Notes under the pieces: generated by a model | What the model saw: only the letters and a program-made list of their open reading frames with translations | What the model was told of the DNA's origin: nothing | Databases searched by the model: none | Source: Salinimicrobium sp964572365 | Lineage (GTDB): Bacteria > Bacteroidota > Bacteroidia > Flavobacteriales > Flavobacteriaceae | Reading direction: 5' to 3' | Assembly (NCBI GenBank): GCA_964572365.1 | Contig: CAZNFK010000075.1 | Coordinates: 1-10,679 of the forward strand | Length of the DNA: 10,679 nucleotides | Made by a program: the position numbers and the translations under genes | Shown here: positions 1 to 5,395 of the stretch, piece by piece | How the letters are laid out: each line of letters opens with the position of its first letter | Position numbering within the stretch: the stretch's first letter is position 1

Positions 1-32
1 CGTTTGAAGCTATCGTCAAAAAAGTAAAGTAA
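1..32 (+). CDS. 3' end of an unidentified plus-strand gene (partial)
   Basis: In frame 3 the first bases read FEAIVKKVK followed by TAA at 30-32. A strong plus-strand terminator follows 24 bases later, which is what the end of a gene should look like. Frame 1 is also open for a few codons (RLKLSSKK, stop at 25-27), so the frame is not certain; frame 3 has the more coding-like residues. Too little is present to name the product. Confidence 0.4.
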   Translation, partial: FEAIVKKVK

Positions 33-55
33 TTAAAAACTTTATCTCACTTATA

Positions 56-94
56 AAAAGATCCCGTTCAAAAGAGCGGGATCTTTTGTTTTTT
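56..94 (+). terminator. Rho-independent terminator of the upstream plus-strand gene
   Basis: AAAAGATCCCG (56-66) pairs perfectly with CGGGATCTTTT (77-87). The stem can extend inward by a wobble pair and two more pairs to an AAAA loop at 70-73. The sequence after it is rich in T (GTTTTTT, 88-94). The A-run on the left arm could also make it work for minus-strand transcription arriving from yjbQ, but that gene ends more than 700 bases away. Confidence 0.85.
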
Positions 95-116
95 CCCCCA
101 CCCCGTTCTTCGGACA

Positions 117-132
117 CCCCTCCCAGGAGGGG
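117..132. repeat. GC-rich inverted repeat in the convergent intergenic region
   Basis: CCCCTCC (117-123) is the reverse complement of GGAGGGG (126-132), leaving a minimal loop, so a real hairpin would use about six pairs. It lies between the upstream terminator and the REP-like cluster. It resembles the short palindromes scattered in intergenic DNA of flavobacteria. No coding role is visible. Confidence 0.4.
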
Positions 133-255
133 AGGCAAATAAAAATTAATTTCTTTATAGCCATGAATGCACGAATGATTTTCTTTTTCCTTCCTAAAAA
201 TCTGCTGTACCGGGTATTCATTTTTTTCCATTGTCATGCAGAAGGAAGCGCAACG

Positions 256-323
256 AGAGATTCCTCCTTCGTCGGAATGACAATAGTGTCATTCAGAACG
301 GAGCGCAGCGGAGTGAAGAATCT
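256..323. repeat. Composite A+B palindromic unit, copy 1
   Basis: Form A is followed after four bases by form B, making a 68-base unit that can fold back on itself: AGATTC at the left end pairs with GAATCT at the right end, and GAATGACA pairs with TGTCATTC at the centre. The second copy at 476-543 differs at only about three positions, which suggests recent duplication or homogenisation. The paired inverted arrangement is like the BIME elements built from REP sequences. Confidence 0.8.
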
Positions 324-475
324 TTTACTAACGGAATTCTCTCTGGGATCCCGAAGAATGACAAAGTAGAGATCCCAATTGTGTGGAAATTAATTCTTTC
401 TAGTGCCTACTGTCATTCAGAACGAAGCGCAGCGAAGTGAAAGAATCTATTACTACACAATAATTCGTTTTAAGA

Positions 476-543
476 AGAGATTCCTCCTTCGTCGGAATGA
501 CAATCGTATCATTCAGAACGGAGCGCAGCGGAGTGAAGAATTT
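476..543. repeat. Composite A+B palindromic unit, copy 2
   Basis: This nearly identical copy of the 68-base unit at 256-323 has the same order, orientation and spacing of the A and B halves. The differences are confined to the short spacer and the right end. Confidence 0.8.
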
Positions 544-568
544 CTTATAAACAAAATTCCTCTTAAGC

Positions 569-742
569 AGAGATTCCTCCTACGTCGGAATGACAGAATA
601 AATTCCAATTTTCAAGCACCAAATTCCCAATACAGGTTGGAAAAATAGAGGATAACATTTCACTTATGAAAGAGATTCCTCCTACGTCGGAATGACAGAG
701 AAAATTCAAATTTTCCAACCACTAAATTCCAAATACCTTCTG
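569..742. repeat. Two form-A repeats each followed by a similar AT-rich tail
   Basis: Form A copies at 569-595 and 671-697 share the variant CCTACGTCGG instead of CCTTCGTCGG. Both are followed by a similar AT-rich stretch that contains AATTC-AATTTTC and then AAATTCC-AATAC elements (about 600-640 and 700-740). The repeated unit therefore appears to be form A plus its tail, about 100 bases apart. Confidence 0.6.
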
Positions 743-762
743 AACGATCTTGAAATTTCAAT

Positions 763-791
763 AATATTTTGAATCTTGAATTCGAAATATT
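763..791. repeat. AT-rich hairpin downstream of yjbQ
   Basis: AATATTT (763-769) pairs with AAATATT (785-791), and inside it GAAT (771-774) pairs with ATTC (780-783) around a five-base loop. On the minus strand one inner pair becomes an A-C mismatch. It lies about 40 bases past the yjbQ stop. It could help end or protect that transcript, but it lacks a GC-rich stem and a clear T-run, so calling it a terminator would be a guess. Confidence 0.35.
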
Positions 792-831
792 AAATCTTAT
801 AGAGATTCTTCCTGCGTCCGAATGCAGAGAT

Positions 832-1260
832 TTACTTCTCCCCCATGATCGTCAGCACCAGTTTCCTGCTGCCGCCGTTATTCCTATGTTCACAAAGATA
901 GATTCCCTGCCAGGTGCCCAGGTTTAACTTTCCATTGTTGATGGGTATCTGCAGCGAAGTGTCGAGCAGAGAAGCTTTAATATGCGCCGGCATATCATCA
1001 GGTCCTTCCAAAGTGTGTTTGTAATAAGGCTGATTCTCAGGTACCATTTTATTGAAGTGGCTTTCAAAATCTTCTCTTACTGTTGGATCAGCATTTTCAT
1101 TTATAGTGAGTCCGGCAGAAGTATGTTTGATAAACACCTGCAAAATTCCGGTTTTGAAATCCCTAAGTTCCTCCAGCTGTTCCAATATCTCTTCCGTTAC
1201 CAGATGAAATCCTCTTGATCTTGCTCTCAGTTTTATTTCCTTCTGAAAAAAATCGCTCAT
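832..1260 (-). CDS. yjbQ: YjbQ family protein (UPF0047; 'secondary thiamine-phosphate synthase')
   Basis: This complete 142-residue protein has the normal length for the UPF0047/YjbQ family, small cytoplasmic proteins that form trimers. E. coli YjbQ is known for weak thiamine-phosphate synthase activity; the physiological role in most bacteria is unsettled. The conserved family blocks are visible: KHTSAGLTINENADPTV at about 45-61, HTLEGPDDMPAHIK at 82-95, and the C-terminal GTWQGIYLCEHR at 115-126 followed by a basic strand ending IMGEK. Conserved polar residues of the likely active site include His46, His82, Asp88, Asp89, His93, Glu124 and His125. The ATG lies 11 bases after the stop of the amidohydrolase gene, so the two are probably cotranscribed. 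The degenerate repeat at 801-829 begins two bases after the stop codon. Confidence 0.93.
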   Translation of the reverse strand: MSDFFQKEIKLRARSRGFHLVTEEILEQLEELRDFKTGILQVFIKHTSAGLTINENADPTVREDFESHFNKMVPENQPYYKHTLEGPDDMPAHIKASLLDTSLQIPINNGKLNLGTWQGIYLCEHRNNGGSRKLVLTIMGEK

Positions 1261-1271
1261 AAATTCAATTT

Positions 1272-2245
1272 TTACTTCAAGTTATAAAATCGGGCGGCAT
1301 TTACGCCAAAGATCTTCTTCTTTTCTCCTTCGGAAAAATTCCGATAAAACTCTTCAATCAGCTGAAGGACCTCCTGATAAGAAGCAGCGGATATACAAAC
1401 CGGCCAGTCTGAACCAAACATCAGCCTATCTACACCAAATGCCATTGTAACTTCTTCTAGAAAAGGATGAAGTTCAGAAGTTTTCCAGCTAAAGTTCTCT
1501 GCTTCGGTTACCAGTCCGGAGATCTTGCAATAGGCATTTTCCCTGTTTCCAATCTCCTGAATGTTCCTCCTCCATTCCTCAGATATTCCTTCAGAAACTT
1601 TTGGCTTCCCCATATGATCCAGCACGAAAGGCTGACCGGGGAAAGCTTTCACCAGTTCCACGGCATTTTCAAGCTGATAATCAAAAACCAGAATATCATA
1701 AGTGAGATCAAATTTTTTGAGAGCTGCGATTCCCCTTTGGAAATCTGGATTTATCATAAATTCCCCTTTTTCATCCCATACCGTATGGCGGACTCCTTTG
1801 AAAGCGGGATCCCGGGAATACAATTCCAGGCGTTCTTCCACATTTTTAGCTGACAAGTCTACCCAGCCCACCACTCCTTTAATGAACGGATAGGTATTGG
1901 CCAGTTCCAGTAATTTCACTGTTTCCTCTTCAGACTGATCTGCCTGCACCNNNNNNNNNNNNNNNNNNNNNNNNNNNNNNNNNNNNNNNNNNNNNNNNNN
2001 NNNNNNNNNNNNNNNNNNNNNNNNNNNNNNNNNNNNNNNNNNNNNNNNNNATTGGCCAGTTCCAGTAATTTCACTGTTTCCTCTTCAGACTGATCTGCCT
2101 GCACCGCGATACAAGCATCAAAGCCATTTTTTTGAAGCAAAGGTTCAAGGTCCACTGGAGAGAAATCCCGCTGAATTCCATCCGGTACCCAGGAGTATTT
2201 TTGGGGATCGTATTGCCAGAAGTGCTGGTGAGAGTCAATTTTCAT
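1272..2245 (-). CDS. Amidohydrolase, COG3618 / Amidohydro_2 family (lactonase-like), interrupted by an assembly gap
   Basis: This is a metal-dependent TIM-barrel hydrolase of the group that includes L-fuconolactonase and L-rhamnonolactonase. The N-terminal fragment (ATG at 2243-2245) starts MKIDSHQHFW, which carries the HxH motif (His6, His8). The C-terminal fragment carries GVRHTVW (His102), VLDHMGKP (His159), CKISGL (Lys189) and FGSDWPV (Asp228), the usual catalytic and metal-site positions. The 100 Ns and the duplicated 55 bases put the fragments in different frames as drawn. Merging the identical 55-base ends gives one open frame of 272 residues, the normal family length, so the gene is almost certainly intact in the organism. 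The substrate cannot be told from sequence; a sugar lactone is the family-based guess. It lies upstream of yjbQ (11-base gap) and 71 bases after the asnB-like gene. Confidence 0.88.
1896..2105. repeat. Exact 55-base direct repeat flanking the N run (assembly overlap)
   Basis: Positions 1896-1950 and 2051-2105 are identical over all 55 bases, one copy touching each side of the gap. A repeat that ends exactly at both contig edges, inside one gene, is the mark of two contigs that overlap but were not merged. 55 is also a common final k-mer size of short-read de Bruijn assemblers. Confidence 0.92.
1951..2050. other. Assembly gap of 100 Ns (probably no missing sequence)
   Basis: One hundred consecutive Ns is a conventional placeholder for a gap of unknown size. 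Given the identical flanks and the perfect protein restored by collapsing them, the true distance is best read as minus 55 bases, so no DNA is missing. Confidence 0.95.
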
Positions 2246-2274
2246 GAATTAGATTTGAGATTACGGGATGACAG

Positions 2275-2295
2275 AGACGGACTAATAGTCCGTCT
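2275..2295. repeat. Perfect hairpin between the asnB-like and amidohydrolase genes
   Basis: AGACGGACT (2275-2283) pairs with AGTCCGTCT (2287-2295), nine perfect pairs around a three-base loop. In the direction of the genes no T-run follows, so it is not a classical terminator. It could stabilise a processed end or limit read-through into the amidohydrolase. The neighbouring GGATGACAGAGA (2268-2277 region) resembles the end of the form A repeats at 569-699, so the spacer may contain a repeat relic. Confidence 0.5.
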
Positions 2296-2316
2296 TTACA
2301 AAACATCGATGGCCTA

Positions 2317-3582
2317 CTAAGTCTTTTGTTTTTTCTTTTTCGCAGCCGGAAACAAAACATTGTTCAGAATGAGGCGGTAACCCGGGGATGTTGGGTGCAA
2401 TTCAAGTTCGGTTTTGGGATCTCCTACCATGTGCTGGTAATCTTCGGGATCATGCCCTCCGTAAAAAGTAAAAAATCCGTTGCCTTTTATTCCATGGATG
2501 TATTTGGCTTCGCCGTTCACCTTACTTTCTCCAAGTACCAGGACAGTTGGCTTTATAGTAGCGGGGTCATAAGCTGTGGTTTGCCCCATAAAACCTTTCA
2601 CCAGCATCGTATGGTTTTGTGTGAGCATGGTGGGAATGGGATCCCATTTTGCAGAGAATTCCATCAGGGTGAAATAATCAATATCCATTGGCACCCGTCT
2701 TTTATTGGTCATATCAATAGAGGAAAATTCGTAGACCATTGGATCCCGTTCCAGAATAAAATTAGCAAAGGCAAAGCTCTTTTGAAAATTGATCTTGTTC
2801 TGGTAATCGGGTTCGCTGGGGTCGCCGTCAAACATTGGCTCTGCGATATCTACGCCCTCAGCAGTAAGAGCGATATCAAAACTATCGGTCGCGCTGCACA
2901 TCGCGAACATGAAGCCTCCGCCCACCACATAATCCCTGATTTTCAAGGCCACCGCGAGTTTTTCTTCGGAAACCTTATCATACCCCAAGCGGGCGGCCAA
3001 AGCTTCAGCCCGTTTTTTATCTTCAATATACCAGGGAGCAGTTCGATAGCTGCGATAAAATTTTCCATACTGCCCGGTGAAATCCTCATGATGCAGATGC
3101 AACCAGTCAAACAGCAGCAAGGCATCGTTCAAAACTTCTTCATCGTAAATGGTCTCATATGGAATTTCGGCATAGGTCAATACCATGGTCACCGCATCGT
3201 CCCAGGGCTTATTCCCTTCAGGAGAATAAACCGCGATCTTCGGCGCTTTCTCCAGTAGCACGGCTTCCATATTCTGTGACGGACTGCTGATCTCCTCCAA
3301 AATCTCTCCTGTTCTCTGATCGCTGATCACCTCAAAGGAGACCCCCCTTATCCGGCACTCTTTCTGCAACTCTTCAGAATCGGGAAAAAGAAAGGCACCT
3401 CCCCTGTAGTTCAATAACCACTGTACTTTATTCCCTTTTTCAAGGGACCAGTATGTGATTCCGTAGGCTTTCAGGTGGTTTTGCTGGGTTTCGGCATCCA
3501 TGGGAATAAGGATCTGCGAAGCCCGGGTTGAGAAAGAGAATAAGATCAAGAATAGCAGTGCAAAAAGCCGTTTTCCAGGCAT
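2317..3582 (-). CDS. Secreted asnB-like protein, usually annotated 'asparagine synthetase B' in Bacteroidetes; function unknown
   Basis: I place the start at the ATG at 3580-3582 (421 residues) because it opens with a clear signal peptide: MPGKR, a hydrophobic run LFALLFLILFSFS, then a likely cleavage site near TRASQ. The in-frame extension upstream runs through the dnaB terminator and into dnaB, so it is unlikely to be translated. The mature protein begins ILIPMDAETQQNHLKAYG and matches, from memory, a conserved Bacteroidetes family. It has no features of true AsnB: no Cys2 nucleophile and no SGG-DS ATP loop. VVGGGFMFAMCSA (219-231, Cys229) and FFTFYGGHDPEDY (370-382, His377) look like the nucleophile elbow and His region of a class I glutamine amidotransferase-like or ThuA-like fold. 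A His cluster HLHHED lies at 162-167, and the tail is KKKKQK. It is probably periplasmic or exported. The substrate is unknown. Confidence 0.82.
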   Translation of the reverse strand: MPGKRLFALLFLILFSFSTRASQILIPMDAETQQNHLKAYGITYWSLEKGNKVQWLLNYRGGAFLFPDSEELQKECRIRGVSFEVISDQRTGEILEEISSPSQNMEAVLLEKAPKIAVYSPEGNKPWDDAVTMVLTYAEIPYETIYDEEVLNDALLLFDWLHLHHEDFTGQYGKFYRSYRTAPWYIEDKKRAEALAARLGYDKVSEEKLAVALKIRDYVVGGGFMFAMCSATDSFDIALTAEGVDIAEPMFDGDPSEPDYQNKINFQKSFAFANFILERDPMVYEFSSIDMTNKRRVPMDIDYFTLMEFSAKWDPIPTMLTQNHTMLVKGFMGQTTAYDPATIKPTVLVLGESKVNGEAKYIHGIKGNGFFTFYGGHDPEDYQHMVGDPKTELELHPTSPGYRLILNNVLFPAAKKKKQKT

Positions 3583-3619
3583 AAAAAAACCGGAGCTGAA
3601 AAAGGTTTCAGTTCCGGTT
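3583..3619 (-). terminator. Rho-independent terminator of dnaB, directly abutting the asnB-like start codon
   Basis: The arms 3588-3601 and 3606-3619 form a 14-position stem with one mismatch on the minus strand and a four-base loop. Seven Ts follow in the direction of transcription (3589-3583). The next base is the A of the asnB-like ATG. It lies 60 bases past the dnaB stop, as expected for that gene's terminator. If the asnB-like gene has a promoter upstream of it, the same hairpin would act as a leader attenuator. Confidence 0.82.
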
Positions 3620-3648
3620 GGTATATTTTTCTTTGCAGGTGTAGTTAA

Positions 3649-3665
3649 TCCGAAGAAATTTCGGA
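3649..3665 (-). repeat. Small hairpin between dnaB stop and its terminator
   Basis: TCCGAA (3649-3654) pairs with TTCGGA (3660-3665) around a five-base loop. It lies 14 bases after the dnaB stop codon and upstream of the terminator hairpin, making two stem-loops in this 97-base spacer. Confidence 0.4.
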
Positions 3666-3679
3666 TGTTCAAAAAGCTG

Positions 3680-5227
3680 TTAGAAAGGCACGTCGTTATC
3701 GTCATTAAAATCATTCATTGAGCTTCCAAAAGCTTCGTCGGCACTTGGAAAATGGCCGGTATTGAAACCTCCGTCCCCCGAGTCGTCGTCATTCATTTTC
3801 GAATAGAATTCAGACGGGGAATCAAAGTCATCTAAGTTATCGAATTTACCTAAATGTCCAAGGAATTTCAACCTAATATTCTCTAAACCACCATTCCTAT
3901 GTTTGGCCACGATGAATTCTGCCTGCCCATCTGTAGGTGATCTTTCCTCATCATCCCACTCCTCGATCTTGTAATATTCGGGACGGTATATGAAGGAAAC
4001 AATATCGGCATCCTGCTCGATCGCTCCAGATTCCCTAAGGTCACTCAAAAGAGGCCTTTTTGAACCACCCCTGGTTTCTACTGCCCGTGACAACTGAGAA
4101 AGCGCGATCACCGGCACGTTCAATTCCTTGGCAAGAGCTTTCAGGTTTCGGGAAATGGTCGAGATCTCCTGTTCACGGTTTCCGCCTTTCTGGCTTCCTC
4201 CTGCGGTCATCAACTGCAAATAATCGATAACGATCAGTTTAATTCCGTGCTGTGAAGCTAAACGCCTCGCTTTTGCCCTAAGGTCAAAAATGGAAAGCGA
4301 CGGGGTGTCATCGATGAATAATGGGGCCTTTTCGAGTCCTTTTACTTTCACGTTAAGTTGCTCCCACTCGTGTTTTTCCAGGTTTCCGGTTCGCAGTTTT
4401 TCTGAAGAGAGTCCGGTTTCTGAAGAGATCAAACGGGTGATCAACTGTACCGAAGACATCTCCAGCGAGAAAAAGGCTACGGGAATGTTTTGTCCCACGG
4501 AAATATTCCGGGCCATGGACAGTGTTAAAGCCGTCTTACCCATACCAGGACGTGCTGCTACAATGATCAAATCACTGGGCTGCCATCCGGAAGTTAGTTT
4601 GTCAAGCTTTTCAAATCCGGAAGGAATTCCCGAAAGTCCGGATTTATTGGAGATCTCCTCGATCTTTTTCTTTGCCTGCATCACCAGGTCCTGCGCGGTT
4701 TCCGAAGAACGTTTGATGTTCCCCTGGGTAACTTCGTAAAGCTTGGATTCTGCCGTGTCCAAAAGGTCAAAAACATCGGTGGTTTCATCGTAAGACTCCT
4801 CGATGATCTCGTTAGAGATCTTGATAAGGCTACGCTGAATATACTTCTGTAAAATGATACGAGCATGGAACTCAATGTGTGCCGAAGAGGACACCTTCTG
4901 AGTGAGTTGCACCAGGTAAAAATCACCCCCTACCTGCTCCAGTTTCTGATCTTTTCGTAACTGGTTGGAAACCGTTAATAAGTCGACCGGTTCTGAATTT
5001 TCGAACAACTTGAAGATGGCTTCAAAAATGTACTGGTGCGCGGATTTATAAAAGACTTCGGGGTGAAGGATATCAATAATTTCATCAACACCTTTTTTGT
5101 CGATCATCATCGCCCCAAGCACAACCTCTTCAAGATCAACGGCTTGCGGCGGAATTTTTCCTTTTTCAAGGTTAATGACATTTCCGGGGCTGTAATTGTA
5201 ATTCTGGGGGGACCTGGCTTTTTCCAT
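3680..5227 (-). CDS. dnaB: Replicative DNA helicase DnaB
   Basis: This complete 515-residue replicative helicase forms the hexameric ring that unwinds DNA ahead of the replisome. The N-terminal DnaB domain spans about 24-125 (PPQAVDLEEVVLGAMM), a linker helix region follows to about 190, and the RecA-like ATPase domain starts at about 200. Visible motifs are Walker A ARPGMGKT (225-232), the catalytic Glu in FSLEM (Glu256), Walker B LIVIDYLQLM (331-340), ALSQLSR (375-381), SDLRESGAIEQDAD (395-408) and KHRNG (442-446), whose Arg444 is the arginine-finger position. No intein or insertion interrupts these blocks. Residues after about 463 form an acidic, Gly/Asp/Ser-rich disordered tail ending NDFNDDNDVPF, which resembles the tip of single-strand binding protein. 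The gene lies between two terminators and so probably has its own promoter. Confidence 0.98.
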   Translation of the reverse strand: MEKARSPQNYNYSPGNVINLEKGKIPPQAVDLEEVVLGAMMIDKKGVDEIIDILHPEVFYKSAHQYIFEAIFKLFENSEPVDLLTVSNQLRKDQKLEQVGGDFYLVQLTQKVSSSAHIEFHARIILQKYIQRSLIKISNEIIEESYDETTDVFDLLDTAESKLYEVTQGNIKRSSETAQDLVMQAKKKIEEISNKSGLSGIPSGFEKLDKLTSGWQPSDLIIVAARPGMGKTALTLSMARNISVGQNIPVAFFSLEMSSVQLITRLISSETGLSSEKLRTGNLEKHEWEQLNVKVKGLEKAPLFIDDTPSLSIFDLRAKARRLASQHGIKLIVIDYLQLMTAGGSQKGGNREQEISTISRNLKALAKELNVPVIALSQLSRAVETRGGSKRPLLSDLRESGAIEQDADIVSFIYRPEYYKIEEWDDEERSPTDGQAEFIVAKHRNGGLENIRLKFLGHLGKFDNLDDFDSPSEFYSKMNDDDSGDGGFNTGHFPSADEAFGSSMNDFNDDNDVPF

Positions 5228-5282
5228 AGTAGCGAAAGTAGAAAAATTGACTTTAGAAACGTCCTGAGAACCTCTCGAGATA

Positions 5283-5336
5283 GTTCACAGGTTATGAACA
5301 GTTTAACTGTTGAAAACTTTTAATTTTTGTTGATAA
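5283..5336 (-). promoter_or_regulatory. Possible regulatory region of dnaB: palindrome and DnaA-box-like sites
   Basis: Between the accA terminator and the dnaB start, the minus strand reads TTATCAACA (5336-5328) and TTTTCAACA (5316-5308). These are one and two mismatches from the E. coli DnaA box TTATCCACA and are spaced 20 bases, about two helical turns, apart. Next to them is a perfect interrupted palindrome, AACAGTT-T-AACTGTT on the plus strand (5297-5311), and a smaller one, GTTCA/TGAAC (5283-5299). Direct binding by DnaA or any other regulator is inference. No full promoter was recognised; TACTTTCG lies close to the dnaB ATG and misses TAnnTTTG by one base. Confidence 0.3.
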
Positions 5337-5340
5337 GGCC

Positions 5341-5369
5341 AAAAAAATCCGAAGCCTTCACTCCGGATT
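5341..5369 (-). terminator. Rho-independent terminator of accA
   Basis: On the minus strand AATCCGGAG (5369-5361) pairs with CTTCGGATT (5354-5346), nine positions including one G-U wobble, around a six-base loop. A run of Ts follows (5347-5341). It begins 27 bases after the accA stop and separates accA from dnaB. Confidence 0.85.
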
Positions 5370-5395
5370 ATTTTAACATTATATGTTTACTGAGG

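Larger units (their letters stand above)
232..829. repeat. Cluster of REP-like palindromic repeats in both orientations
   Basis: This roughly 600-base stretch between two convergent genes contains no credible gene. It holds at least nine copies of a short element in two forms. Form A (about 27 bases) begins AGAGATTCCTCC and ends CGGAATGACA; copies lie at 256-282, 476-502, 569-595, 671-697 and, degenerate, at 801-829. Form B (about 37 bases) begins TGTCATTCAGAACG and ends GAAGAATCT; copies lie at 287-323, 411-448 and 507-543, with a degenerate one at 232-255. The ends of B are the reverse complement of the ends of A, so they are opposite orientations of one element type. A weaker relic lies around 346-363. 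Short open frames here encode only the repeat in translation (for example peptides with HSERSAAK). Confidence 0.85.

Noticed and set aside
163..648. Three overlapping short plus-strand open frames in the repeat region
   Set aside because: They are translations of the REP-like repeats (peptides such as HSERSAAK), with no homology-like features, and they change frame from copy to copy.
256..699. Possible CRISPR array
   Set aside because: Repeats occur in both orientations, spacing is irregular and the spacers are themselves repeated or AT-rich; no cas gene is in the window.
1896..2105. 55-base direct repeat as a biological duplication or attachment site
   Set aside because: Both copies end exactly at the gap edge inside one gene, which fits contig overlap far better than a mobile element junction.
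1916..2245. Amidohydrolase as a pseudogene or as two genes
   Set aside because: The break coincides with Ns and with identical contig ends; merging them restores an intact frame.
2326..3258. 310-residue open frame opposite the asnB-like gene
   Set aside because: It lies antisense to a well-supported gene, shows no recognisable motif, and its low-complexity composition is what a shadow frame gives.
3583..3714. 44-residue N-terminal extension of the asnB-like protein overlapping dnaB
   Set aside because: It would translate through the dnaB terminator hairpin and place the signal peptide in the middle of the protein; the internal ATG gives a normal signal peptide start.
5283..5336. Chromosomal replication origin
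   Set aside because: Only two weak DnaA-box-like sites, no clear AT-rich unwinding region beyond local composition and no strand switch here; a dnaB regulatory region is the more modest reading.
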